DNA from: Symbiodinium natans | Taxonomy: Eukaryota > Sar > Dinophyceae > Suessiales > Symbiodiniaceae | Direction of reading: 5' to 3' | Assembly: GCA_905221605.1 (NCBI GenBank) | Contig: CAJNDS010002131.1 | Location: 330,001 to 367,500 of the forward strand | Length of the DNA stretch: 37,500 nt | Shown here: one piece after another, positions 11,601 through 20,769 of the stretch | How the letters are laid out: every line of letters begins with the position of its first letter | Numbering within the stretch: the stretch's first letter is position 1 | The notes under the pieces: model-generated | What the model saw: the letters and a program-made list of their open reading frames with translations, nothing else | Told to the model about the DNA's origin: nothing | Database searches by the model: none | Program-made: the position numbers and the translations under genes

Positions 11601-14600
11601 TCACAGCACTGGGGTTGTGCTAGACTCACCAACTGGGTGCTTAAACAACGGCTTGACCGCTGCTTTTCAACAGGTTGATCTTGCAAGGCTGGCGGTTGCT
11701 AAAACCTAAACCCTAAACCCTAAACCCTAAACCCTAAAACCTAAACCCTAAACCCTAAACCCTAAACCCTAAACCCTGAACCCTGAACCCTAAACCCTGC
11801 GCCTTCTGCGCTGGCGTAAGACTTTCGGACCAAAAGTTCCGCCCTCCCGTCCCCCTACCAAACGGAATTCCCAACATGTTTTTGCGCGTCAACTGCAGGG
11901 TTTAGGGTTTGGGGTTCAGGGTTCAGGGTTTAGGGTTCAGGGTTCAGGGTTTAGGGTTCAGGGTTTAGGGTTTAGGGTTCAGGGTTCAGGGTTCAGGGTT
12001 CAGGGTTCAGGGTTCAGGGTTCAAAGTTCAAATTTCAGGGTTTCAGGTTTCGGGTTTCGGGTTTAGGGTTTCGGGTTTAGGGTTGAGGGTTTAGGGTTTA
12101 GGGTTGAGGGTTTAGGGCACCTCAAGTAGCAGGGCCGGCCATGAACCCGCTGGGACTTTAAGGTTCCGGAGCCCAGGTACATTGCAGCATTGCAGGCGAT
12201 GATGTCAGGCTGAAGGCCAACTTCGCGTGCCTGCAAGCGCATGTGGCCTGAAGACGTGAAACCTGTTAAGCGGCTTAGGGCTGTTTGGGGCTTAGGGCCG
12301 TTCAGGGCTTAGGGCTGTCTATGGTTTAGGCCCGGAAAGACCTAAACGGCTAAGCGGGCTAAACCCCAAACCCTCAACCTTAAACCGGCTGATTCCTTCC
12401 AACTTTCGACCCGTGAGCACAGCCACAAGATCCAATGCTCCCTGCAGTTTCAAAGGTTCAAAATTGGGATGTTTCCCCTTATACCCACAGTCCTTAATTG
12501 GGTTTATAGTAATCCCGATCGTAAGCCCTATTCAGGACTGCTAGTACAAGGGAGAACATCCCAAGTTTTCAAAGAACAAAGAAATTGAATCATTTGAAAC
12601 AAAAGCCTTGAAGCCCGTCCTACCGTGAAGCCTCAGGGTTTAGGGGTCTCTCGGACTCGCTCCGGATCCAGGAGAGGCTGTAGATAGCTTTGTGACCCTC
12701 TAAAGAAGTGAAATGCCTGTAGCAGGCTTTATAAAGGCTTTTCGGCACACAGCGAGAAGACTCCAGACACCAGTTGGGAGACTGAGATGCAGTGTCTGGC
12801 ACGGGCATTCTTACGATTCTGGCGATTACAAGTGCTTACTTTTTACTGCAATACTTCTCGAAAGCAGCATCATTACCATGTCTGTTGTTCTTTCTATCTC
12901 CCCCTTTATACTTTTGTCTGATCTCTCTTCCCCTGGCCGACGCCCACCTGGAGATGCGTCCCCAGGGCCATCTGCCACTCTGACGCTTTCTCACAAGCGC
13001 TGATGGAGCCTTGGGTTCCGGAGGTCGGGGTCTAGTGGGCTTGCGTTCGCTCTCGCATATCGCTGGGCGATCCGCAGGCGGTTTAGAGGTTTAGGGTTGG
13101 TCAGGCTCTAAACCCTAAACCCTAAACCCTAAACCCTAAACCCTAAACCCTCAACCCTAAACCCTAAACCCTTAGGAGCTTAGGGTCTGCAAAATTGGTA
13201 CGGGGTTTGGGCTCAGGGCTTGGCATACAGAATCCGCTTGAAAGAACACAAGAAGGACCGGCTCTGGTGGCGCATCCTGGCAACTTTTCAGGCAGTGACC
13301 CTAAACCCTAAACCCTAAACCCTAAACCCTAAACCATCCTAAACCCTAAACCCTAAACCCTAAACCCTAAACCCTAAACCCTAAACCCTAAACCCTCCCG
13401 CCCAGGTGTGGCAGCCAGGAAGCTGCACACGGCGATCGTGTCGCAGCGCACGCGGGACCTCCGGAGGCCACAGAGACCCATCCTACTTGAAGGTTCATGG
13501 TACTTACTGGTTTAGGGTTTAGGCTTTAGGGTTTAGGGTTTAGGGTTCAGGGTTTATAGAAATTGTATAGGGTTTGGGTCCCAATAACGTTTCGAACGGA
13601 GGGGGGAGGGGGAGGGGGAGGGGGGAGGGGGGAGGGGGGAGGGGGGAGGGGGAGGGGGGAGGGGGGAGGGGGAGGGGGGGGGGGGGGGAGGGGGGTGGGG
13701 AAGTTTAGACTTTTTTGGGGGTGTCTTGCTTGTCTAGAGGGGGTCGATGGGGAGAGGGGCGCGAGGGGGGGGGGGGGAGAGGGGAGGGGGGAGGGGGGGA
13801 GGGGGCGAGGTAAATTGAGCAGTTGGCCTCAGCTTTAAACTCGGCTCATGTTTAGACAAGTTTCAGAATTTGACAAATAACTTGAAATTCAGAGTGATAC
13901 CACATAGGAGGGGGGGGAGGGGGGGAGGGCGAGGTTTAAGTAAATTGAGCATTTGGCCTCAGACTTAAACTCGGCTTGTCAGCTGTTTAGACAAATAACT
14001 TGAAAATTCAGAATGATACCACATACAATTTCTATTTATTTTGTCTTGAGGGTTTAGGGTTTAGGGTTTAGGGTTATTTAACTGTACTTATAACCCTACT
14101 TATAAGTGGGATAACCCCTATAAGGCCCTGTAGGGGTATTATAAGTAGGGTTATAGGTACGGTTATAGTCGGTTAGTAAGTACTATGAACCTCCAAGTAT
14201 ACCCCCCTTGTAGGTACCTAGCCCCTTGAAGCGGGCAAGTGACCACGCATTTAAGGGACCATGCAGCTGCCATTAGAACAGACATGCTGCCAGCCGGTTG
14301 GGTTCAAGGCTGGCTCAGGGCACATTGAGCAGCAGCTCTTGTGGAAGCAATCTCGCTCATGCGCTCGTGTCGATACTGGCCCCTAGCCCAAGCCGTTAGG
14401 AAGCTGGAAATATTGCTGAATGAATGCTTATCTTGGAGGCCCCCGTCCTGTGAATGTCATCCAGCACGCACAGGGCGGTTTGCCACACGCTGCACTTCTC
14501 ACAGGCGCTGATTGCACCACTATAGCAGATGACATCCATGACAACGTCCGCTTGCTTCGCGAAGTGCAGCCTGCGCTGCTTGAGACCCCAGCAGTTTGGG

Positions 14601-17073
14601 GTTTAGGCTTTTTTGTTCTGGTTTTCGGGTTTTCGGGTTTAGGGTTTAGGGCGTAGGGCCTATCTGCTCCTGAAACCCCTTCATCAAAGCCGCGTTTTGG
14701 TCCCTGAGGTTCACAGAACCAACTATAAGCTTCTCACAAAGTGAGACATCACAATAAGCCGACAAGCAACTGAGCAAAACAACCCTAAACCCCAAACCCC
14801 AAAATCTTTGCCCCAAACCCTAAACCCTAAACCCTAAGCCCTAAGCCCTAAGCCCTAAGCCCTAAGCGCTAAACCCTAAACCCTAAACCCTAAACCCTAA
14901 ACCCTAAACCCTAAACCCCCCAAAAAAAATATTCAGGGACGGGCCACAGGGCCAAGGCAGGCTTCCAGTGGGAGCCCTTCTCCTTTGGCAGCCATAGTGC
15001 CATGAGGGGTGGGTTTTCTGTTTGTGAGGTTCAGGGTTTGGGGTTTAGGGTTTAGGGTTTAGGGTTTGGGATTTAGGGTTTGGGATTTAGGGTTTCGGGT
15101 TCAGGGTTTGGGGTTTAGGGTTTGGGATTTAGGGTTTGGGATTTAGGGTTTCGGGTTTAGGGTTTGGGATTTAGGGTTTAGGATTTAGGGTTTGGGATTT
15201 AGGGTTTGGGATTTAGGGTTTCGGGTTTAGGGTTTGGGGATTTAGGGTTTAGGATTTAGGGTTTAGGATTTAGCGTTTAGGATTTAGGGTTTAGGGTGGT
15301 TACGTTTATGAGGAAACCCAGATCCCAAACAAAAGGGGCAAAAGGGTGCCACTGGGCGGGCAAGGCCGCGCAAGCGGTGATGGCCGCCCCCAGGGTGATG
15401 CTGTTCGGCGTCAGCTTCTCTGAGCACATGGCCCGGAGGAGTTCCTTGGAGCTGCACTCCCTCTAAGAACCATAATCAAAAAACAACATGTTGAATATGC
15501 CGCTGGAGGGGGGGGGTTGTTATGAACAGATGTCAAGCATAATTCCTAAGGAGTATCTAGTAAAGGACTCGTTCTCTGTTTGGAGGCGAGTCACACAAGT
15601 CGTGAGTTTTAAGGTACTGCGAGGCCGTGGTTGAGTTTAGGACGGAAGCGCCTGAAATTTTATGGTTGCGCATTCGGATGTTCCCCCTTATACTAGCGGT
15701 CCTTAATCGGGATTAAAATAGGGGGGTACTACAATCCCTATTCAGGACTGTTAGTATAAGGGGGGGACATCCCCAGTTGCTCAAGCGGACAACGCCAAGG
15801 CTCTATGGCAAGCACCCATTCCGCAGCCTTTTCGCAGCTGCTGATGGCGCTGCTGTAGCCTCGGTCATGCGGGCAGCACCGTGTATTGATCTCCTGTTGC
15901 CATGTGCCCGGTGGTCGGTGCGGTGCAGATGCACAGATCTCAGGTTTCTAGCCACGGCTGCATGGCGGTTCTGGAAAGCATGGTCCTTTCGTGGGACCAT
16001 TAATTAGAAAAGAAAAAAATGCATCCAAGCAACAAACGACGCTTGGGTGCAGGCGCTTCCTCCCCATGCTTGCGAGGTAGCCCAACGCTAAATTCCACCG
16101 CGCGCCTGCGGCACAGGCGCAGATAGCACTGCCGTAAGCTTTGACGTCTGGCTCGAGCTCCTCGTCGGGATCTCTTGGGCGGCCTACACCAGAGGACCAG
16201 AAGGCCTTCTGGTCCAGGACTCTGGGGACCTTCTTACCCAATTCCCTGTGCTGCATGGACCTGAGATGCAAAATCCAGAACCTTGAGTCTGAAGCCCTTG
16301 CGGACCTTAAACCCTCAACCCCTGAACCCTTCTGAACCTCAAACCCTTCGGAACACCACCTTAAACCCTAAACCCTCAACCCTCAACCCGAAACCCTAAA
16401 CCCGAAACCCTAAACCCTAAAACCCTAAACCCTCCCAATGGCAGCTCCTCGAGGCGCAGCCCGCGGAAGAGCACCAGGCCATCCTCCCATTGACCGGCCT
16501 TCTCCTCGCGGCCACAAACTCTGAAACCGCACGAGAAAGAAAACAGAAGAAAGTTTCCCTCCCTCCCGCCCCCCCCCCCCCCCCACCGTAAACCCCAAAC
16601 CCTAAACCCTAAACCCTAAACCGTTCCACCCTCACAGAGGGGTCCTGAGCGGTGACGGCCGCGCTGTGTGCCGTGACATCTGCCGAGATCCCCATACCCT
16701 GGCGGCTTTGGGCTAGGTTGGCAAGTTTGCAACTTAAGGAACTCGAAGGCAAGGCTGTGACAAAATGATGTCTGCCATTCTGAACCTACAAACTCGGTGT
16801 TAGGGCTTACATAGCAAAAGTCCCAGGGCTTAGGGCAGACTCCGGTTCGGCGTCAGAACTGCATGACAAACCAGTGCTGCTGTCAACGGCTTGGGATCTC
16901 GGAATGTATCTTGGGGGTGGGGATTATTTAGTCGAGGAACCCGTAGGCTCTCTAGCAGGCACCGTGCGCGAAGCCATTCTTGCGCCCCCGCGCAAGCAGA
17001 CAGGGCCATCGTGCACACCTGGGATAACCGGGAACCCTGGTCATGCCAACAACATACATATGTATATGTATGC

Positions 17074-17133
<60 letters not shown>

Positions 17134-18406
17134 ATATATATATATATATATAATGCAGCACAGTATAGGGTGTGTGGCCATGACAACACGATCATGGGTT
17201 CAGCCATGGAGGGCTTTGGGCTTGCAGCGCGCCCTTGGGCGGATCTTGGGGCTTGAAGCTGGGGAGTTTTTGGGGTTTAGGTTTAGGGTTTAGGGTTTAG
17301 GGTTTAGGGTTTAGGGTTTAGGGTTTAGGGTTTAGGGTTTAGGGTTTAGGGTTTAGGGTTTAGGGTTTAGGGTTTAGGGTCGGGATTGTGGGGCATGCAC
17401 AGCTGTATCTACGGAGCGTGCCCAAGGAGACCTCTCGAAAAAATGTGTCCAGCCCTCACTTGCATGCGAAGCTTCAATCACATTGGGGAGCACTTTGCCC
17501 AGGCCTGGGCAGCGTTGGCGTCCACACACGGCGGGGGCGCGGGGGGGGGGGGGGGGTTAAAGGTTTTTGCCTAGGGGTTAGGGGACCCTCCAACCCCTGT
17601 GCCCTGGGCGATGCAAAGAATGCTTCAGGATTCGCTCGCATCTGCAGAGTTTCGGCTTCAAGCTGGGGTCAACCAACCCACCATCAAGAGATGCTTGGGA
17701 GCCAAGTGTGGTTAACAAAGTTGCTGGGCTCATAGGGTCTTTTCTGTGTCAACGCTGGCTTCTTCAGCTGTTGACTTCAGCTGAACATACCTTGGTCTCC
17801 ACAAAGATTGAACGACCCGATAACGGAAAAAACGCAAACCCTTGCGGACAATCCCATCAATGCGCGAGCGTGGGGCGCATGGTGTCCAGCACTTGGTGAG
17901 CGTGCTGCCACTTCCGGCCTTTCCTCAACAGAGGTCTTATTGGGATTTTAGGGTGAAAAGCTGCTCAGCTGAACAGCACCCAAACCCCAAACCCCAAACC
18001 CCAAACCCTAAACCCCAAACCCCAAACACCAAACCCTAAGCCTAAAACCGCGGAGGTTATAGGGGTCAAGGAGTCGAGCATGGGGTTTGGGGCTTTTGGG
18101 GCTTCGGTTTCAGGTAGACTATTGGGAGGGCAGCTATAAATTGAGTTTGTAGCTGCCTTACTGAAAGAAACCCAATAAACCCAAAAGGGCTAAGGATCTG
18201 AAGTTACCGTAAGGCACCACAAAGTAGGGATGTGTTTTTGAGCCCTGATCAGTGCCGGTCTTCGAGTTTCTAGGGTTGAAGAGACGATTGAGACTCCCGC
18301 GACAATCCGCTCCTGCAGGGTCCAGGCATGAGAATAGCTTGCACCCTAGTCTCGCACAGGCGCGCAGCATTCTGCCGTAGCTGATCGAATCCTGGGCCAG
18401 CGAGCT
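8597..18406 (-). CDS. Multi-exon pentatricopeptide-repeat (PPR) protein gene, exons in telomere-repeat-rich introns
   Basis: PPR proteins are helical-repeat, sequence-specific RNA-binding proteins, usually acting on organelle transcripts. Resolved exons, in transcript order: 18406-18354, 17923-17877, 17504-17476, 17018-16941, 16698-16645, 16504-16448, 16160-16034, 15859-15804, 15444-15370, 14982-14948, 14570-14448, 13458-13413, 13031-12948, 12230-12181, 11207-11191, 10652-10562, 10323-10300, 10027-9954, 9662-9580, 8665-8597. Joined in phase they give repeats of the type xxxPDVxxYxxAISACEKxxxW, with Trp-to-Trp spacing of 35 residues across most junctions. This spacing is the main evidence, because no single frame is open for long. 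Donors are GT, GC or GA; acceptors are AG, mostly followed by G. The repeat around 13.2 kb, one near 10.4 kb, and both gene ends are unresolved. Start codon, organelle target and binding site cannot be told. Confidence 0.85.
9580..10323 (-). CDS. PPR gene, exons 10323-10300, 10027-9954 and 9662-9580
   Basis: The 24-nt exon 10323-10300 encodes WKLAMAF plus part of Leu (GC donor). Exon 10027-9954 encodes ALMALIRLTANAASL, SSAVDACAA (GC donor). Exon 9662-9580 encodes AGRWRLALLAAPAPRG, AAANAALRALAE (GC donor). Joined in phase, the Trp residues of the first and third exons are 35 apart. A possible small exon just upstream (about 10395-10377, CPQTP) would link to the previous repeat but is not secure. 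GC content of the last exon is far above its surroundings. Confidence 0.75.
10562..12230 (-). CDS. PPR gene, exons 12230-12181, 11207-11191 (17-nt micro-exon) and 10652-10562
   Basis: Exon 12230-12181 encodes AREVGLQPDIIACNAA and breaks inside an ATG codon (AT|GTACC). The 17-nt exon 11207-11191 completes Met and adds SACAK, ending inside an Arg codon at a GC donor. Exon 10652-10562 completes Arg and adds QRWAEATQLLAGCF and PSVVSCSTLA, ending at GG|GTTTAGGG, so the intron starts with a telomere-type unit. The result is a repeat with exact 35-residue Trp spacing. Without the micro-exon the repeat would lack its SAC core and the phases would not match. Confidence 0.75.
11700..12117. repeat. Opposed telomere-like arrays inside a PPR intron
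   Basis: A CCCTAAA array (11702-11800) is followed by a TTTAGGG/TTCAGGG array (11895-12117), so the two strands switch within one intron of the PPR gene. Variant units (TTCAGGG, TTGAGGG) dominate the second block. Confidence 0.9.
12466..12562. mobile_element. MITE-like palindrome, family I
   Basis: Ends read GGGATGTTTCCCCTTATAC and ACAAGGGAGAACATCCC, near-perfect inverted repeats around a short loop containing TCCTTAAT and its mirror TTCAGGACTG. About 97 bp, no coding capacity, inside a PPR intron. Flanks are TT and AA, extending the palindrome. Non-autonomous DNA transposon relic is inferred from structure and copy number. Confidence 0.8.
12948..13458 (-). CDS. PPR gene, exons 13458-13413 and 13031-12948, one link unresolved
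   Basis: Exon 13458-13413 joins the upstream exon in phase and encodes SRVRCDTIAVCSFLA. Exon 13031-12948 follows a TAG acceptor and encodes TPTSGTQGSISACEK, ASEWQMALGTHLQ, ending at a GT donor. About 20 residues of a repeat must lie between them. A coding-like patch at about 13290-13215 (CATRAGPSCVLSSGFCM) is the only candidate, but no phase-consistent GT, GC or GA donor joins it cleanly, so this part of the model is uncertain. Two CCCTAAA arrays (13.11-13.17 and 13.30-13.40 kb) flank the patch. Confidence 0.65.
13494..14198. mobile_element. Family II MITE split by a telomere-flanked insertion
   Basis: The left end (ACTTGAAGGTTCATGGTACT) stops at about 13510 and the rest of the element resumes at about 14075 (TTATTTAACTGTACTTATAA) and runs to the right end at 14198. 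About 565 bp of foreign DNA, beginning and ending with TTTAGGG units, lie between. The whole structure sits in a PPR intron. Confidence 0.75.
13556..14035. mobile_element. Element with 13-bp perfect terminal inverted repeats inside the insertion
   Basis: ATAGAAATTGTAT at 13556-13568 and its exact reverse complement at 14023-14035 bracket G-rich simple sequence (GGGGGA runs, 13597-13700 and 13765-13803) and a tandem duplication: a unit of about 105 bp (GTAAATTGAGCA to GATACCACATA) occurs at about 13810-13905 and 13933-14025, each preceded by a G-rich run. No reading frame of note. Confidence 0.6.
14448..15444 (-). CDS. PPR gene, exons 15444-15370, 14982-14948 and 14570-14448
   Basis: Exon 15444-15370 encodes ELLRAMCSEKLTPNS and ITLGAAITAC, ending at a GC donor. 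The 35-nt exon 14982-14948 encodes EKGSHWKPALA and ends at a GT donor. Exon 14570-14448 encodes LHFAKQADVVMDVICYSGA, ISACEKCSVW and QTALCVLDDIHR, ending at a GA donor. Joined in phase, Trp-to-Trp distance is 35 residues. The intron between the first two exons is a 270-bp block of TTTAGGG variants (15.03-15.30 kb), the next carries a CCCTAAA array (14.78-14.92 kb). Confidence 0.85.
15030..15298 (+). repeat. TTTAGGG variant array filling a PPR intron
   Basis: Units alternate between TTTAGGG, TTTGGGA and TTTCGGG in a higher-order pattern of about 14-21 bp. The array makes up most of the intron between exons 15444-15370 and 14982-14948. Confidence 0.9.
15676..15773. mobile_element. MITE-like palindrome, family I
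   Basis: Same ends as the 12.47-kb copy (GGATGTTCCCCCTTATACTA and its inverted mate) and the same internal TCCTTAAT / TTCAGGACTG pair, about 98 bp, in a PPR intron. Confidence 0.8.
15804..16698 (-). CDS. PPR gene, exons 16698-16645, 16504-16448, 16160-16034 and 15859-15804
   Basis: The exons encode GMGISADVTAHSAAVTAQ, then EKAGQWEDGLVLFRGLRLE, then ELEPDVKAYGSAICACA followed by GARWNLALGYLASMG and ending LHPSVV, then CYSSAISSCEKAAEWVLAI. All four junctions join in phase and keep the 35-residue Trp spacing. Donors are GA (16645), GA (16448), GT (16034) and GA (15804). The third exon (127 nt) carries more than one full repeat. The intron between 16504-16448 and 16160-16034 has the same nine bases, CGAGGAGCT, at both ends, and contains CCCTAAA/CCCGAAA repeats. 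Confidence 0.85.
16941..18406 (-). CDS. PPR gene, first four resolved exons
   Basis: Exon 18406-18354 encodes DSISYGRMLRACA and ends at a GA donor (TGTGC|GAGAC). Exon 17923-17877 continues KGRKWQHAHQVLDTM and ends at a GC donor. A 29-nt exon (17504-17476) adds LGKVLPNVI with a GA donor. Exon 17018-16941 adds VCTMALSACAGAQEW and LRARCLLESLR with a GT donor. Spliced in phase, the two Trp residues are exactly 35 apart, which supports even the 29-nt exon. The 5' acceptor of the first exon could be 18406 or the AG before GATTCG. The introns hold CCCCAAA/CCCTAAA repeats (17.98-18.05 kb), a poly-G run, a perfect TTTAGGG array (17.28-17.38 kb) and an (AT)n tract. Confidence 0.8.
17076..17151. repeat. 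(AT)n microsatellite
   Basis: About 36 AT dinucleotides with one interruption, in the PPR intron between the 29-nt exon and exon 17018-16941, very close to the acceptor of the latter. Confidence 0.95.
17275..17380 (+). repeat. Perfect TTTAGGG array in a PPR intron
   Basis: About 15 uninterrupted TTTAGGG units between the 29-nt exon at 17476-17504 and the exon at 16941-17018. Confidence 0.95.
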
Positions 18407-19240
18407 CTCAACCCCGAAACATCCCGAAACATCCCGAAACAGCCCGAAACAGCCCGAAACAGCCCGAAACAGCCCGAAACATCCCGCCTGACATGTCCCG
18501 GCTTAAGGTTTGGGACCTTTCCGAACCCTAAGTACGGGATGCCTAAAGGAAACCCGCCTGAGGCAACATATGGAATAGGCAAATTCACTTCGCACGTGCT
18601 AAGTTGAGCCTGATACAGAGCACGCTTCCCTTGCCACGTCCGCAAAGACAGTCGAAGAAGCTTAAAGAAGAGCAACGAAACACGAAGAAACACGTTGAGC
18701 TTCATTGTCTGCCACTTTGCCTCAACGCGAGCAATCAGCCGATCTGCTGAACATACAGTGGACTTTGGGAAGGTCGGAGGGGGCGTCTATGAAACCTATG
18801 ACTTGCGCGAACAGACCCAATGTCGTCCGCGCGTCTGGGAGGACACCCGCATCCGCCATCTTCATCAGCACACCTGCGCACGATCCGCAAGAGCCCTCAA
18901 TACTCCAAAACCAAAAATGCTAAAACCATGAACACCCCCGACTCCTCACCGACACGCAGATATCTCTATCGTTGGGGTCCTTGCCACGAAAGGAATTTCA
19001 AGAAGATGCCCCAGACTTAGAACAACGTCTCACCAACCTCTCAGCCCCAAAAACAATGAAACCCCTGATCCCCGAACCCCCCCGAAACCCGTACACCGAC
19101 CCTCTCTCTCTCTCAGGCATTCGAAACGTCAAGCCTGCCAGGGACAGCTCTCGTGGCTACCCCCGTGAAAGTGTAAGCGGGACAGTCAGAAGTGTGCGAA
19201 TTACGGTGAGAAAGAGCAAGCGCATGCAGCAACAGCCAGA

Positions 19241-19558
19241 CTACAACTTCGCAGAGAAGACCCTAGAAATGCGACGTAAGTCACGGATAGCTAAGCGCCT
19301 TAATCGTTGCTGCTCAATTAAAGCTTGTATGCCCGCATCTTCAGGCAAATCAAGACACTGCGAGGACTCACAAGGTTCATCTTCGCTTGCATCATCGAGA
19401 ACTCTACCGAAAGGTTGAACCGAGGATTCACGAGGTTTCTCTTCTCTTGCATCATCCAGAGCTGGACCGAAAGGTTGCATCGGGAGGCTTGCCTCACCTG
19501 AGCCTGGTTGCTCAAGCTCGCAGAGGCCCGCATCTCGTTCGAGTTCATAAATCCGTCT
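19241..19558 (-). CDS. Acidic coding exon with a duplicated 20-residue motif
   Basis: After a TTACAG acceptor the frame is open for 105 codons to a TAG at 19243-19241. It reads RRIYELERDAGLCELEQPG, then two copies of a motif, MQPFGPALDDAREEKPRESS and VQPFGRVLDDASEDEPCESS, then a basic helix LIEQQRLRRLAIRDLRRI. Charge pattern and lack of stops mark it as coding. Whether it ends in the TAG or splices out earlier (GC or GA donor in TCTGCGAAG) is not clear. It lies 0.8 kb upstream of the first PPR exon on the same strand and may be the 5' part of that gene. No known domain is recognised. Confidence 0.55.
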   Translation of the reverse strand, partial: RRIYELERDAGLCELEQPGSGEASLPMQPFGPALDDAREEKPRESSVQPFGRVLDDASEDEPCESSQCLDLPEDAGIQALIEQQRLRRLAIRDLRRISRVFSAKL

Positions 19559-19683
19559 CTGTAAGGTACACCGACCCTAAACCCCTAAACCCCTCTAAAC
19601 CCTAAACCCTAAACCCCAACCCGAAACCCTACACCCTAAAACCCTCGACTCCTAAGGAACCTAACCTAAACCGCTACATATAC

Positions 19684-19796
19684 TATATGGGTGGTTGTTG
19701 AAATGATGGTCCCTTTTTGGATCCATATTGTCAGACGGCACCTAATATTTAGGGTACCCGAAAAGGGCTCATAATTTTGACAACCACCCATATACC
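19684..19796. mobile_element. MITE-like palindrome, family III
   Basis: Inverted ends TATATGGGTGGTTGTTGAA and TTTTGACAACCACCCATATA, about 112 bp. Inner part contains GGTCCCTTTTTGG and its mirror near a GGGTACCC motif. A related, more diverged copy lies at about 29410-29547. Confidence 0.75.
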
Positions 19797-20294
19797 TGGA
19801 AACCCTATAAAAAACCCCAAGGAACCTGAGGCGCTACAGGAAGCCAAGACAGCAGAGACGTGAAGCCTGTGGCGTGCACCCACTGACCACCTGCCAGGTG
19901 GATTGGGGATTAGGGTTTGGGGTTTTCGGGTAGGGTTTGGGGTTTAGGGTTTAGGGTTTGGGGGTTGGGGTTTGGGGTTTAGGGTTTGGGAAAAGGGCTG
20001 GCCCATGCTTCAAGAGCTTCGAGGGCCAAACTCTTCAGCCTTACTGCTCAATACTTTCGAAGCCAAATCTGATGCTTCAGAAAACCGGAGCTCAGCTCAG
20101 ATTTGAGTGTGGGTTGAGGGCCTTAAGCCATTTCGGGCTCAGGGACCCAAAGAGCTCCCAAATCCTTTACAACCTTAAACAACCTTAAACCCCAAACCCA
20201 AAAACCTTAAACCCTGAACCCTAAACCCCAAACCCCAAACCCTAAACCCTAAATTGCTTCCTGGCCTTGCAGGCTGTGCCAGGGGGCGTTGGAG

Positions 20295-20769
20295 TCAAGC
20301 AACATGGCCGCGCTCCCGAGCACGTTCCAGACGCACCGCGGCGGACGTCTTATGGCAGACTAGGCTGTGCTTCTGCCAGTCAGAGCCTTCTTAGCCCACT
20401 CCCTAAACCAATATAGGGACCTGACTAATTTCAATAGGGTTTTTGGGGATATTCTAGTATAACTACGAAGGGGCCATAAGGGAATATTACTCGCAATGAC
20501 TGCCTCTGCCTTCTTAGCCCACTCCCTAAACTTTAGTAGCCCAGCAAACATCTTATAGTAAGGGTACCCATGTTTTTTGGTTGGTTACTCTATCCGGGAA
20601 CCCAGAACCAAAAAAGGATAAAGGGTACCACTGGGCTACCAAGAAGTTAAACCCTGAAGCCAGTGGCACGGACCTTGTGCTGGCGGGCGCTGGGTGTACC
20701 CATTTTGGGCAAAGCACTTGTTCTGGCACGTGGCGTGTTCTAGCTCGAAGTCCCCGCTGCGTCTGCTCC
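20295..20769 (-). CDS. Beta-helix gene: last two exons
   Basis: Exon 20769-20674 encodes SRRSGDFELEHATCQNK and CFAQNGYTQRPPAQ, ending at AAG|GTCCG. Exon 20359-20295 follows a CCTAG acceptor, adds VCHKTSAAVRLERARERGHV and ends in TGA at 20297-20295. Both joins keep the phase. The basic C-terminus and the choice of last exon are plausible but rest only on phase. A different frame in the last exon (VWNVLGSAAMLLDSNAPW) also looks protein-like, so an alternative end cannot be excluded. The intron holds a repeat with two perfect 24-bp direct copies. Confidence 0.5.

Noticed and set aside
13563-13838. Gly-Arg-rich frame
   Set aside because: Produced by GGGGGA simple repeats inside an intron.
16830-17293. 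Reading frames with long YIYIYI runs
   Set aside because: Translation of the (AT)n microsatellite. Only the PPR exon at 16941-17018 inside this interval is real.
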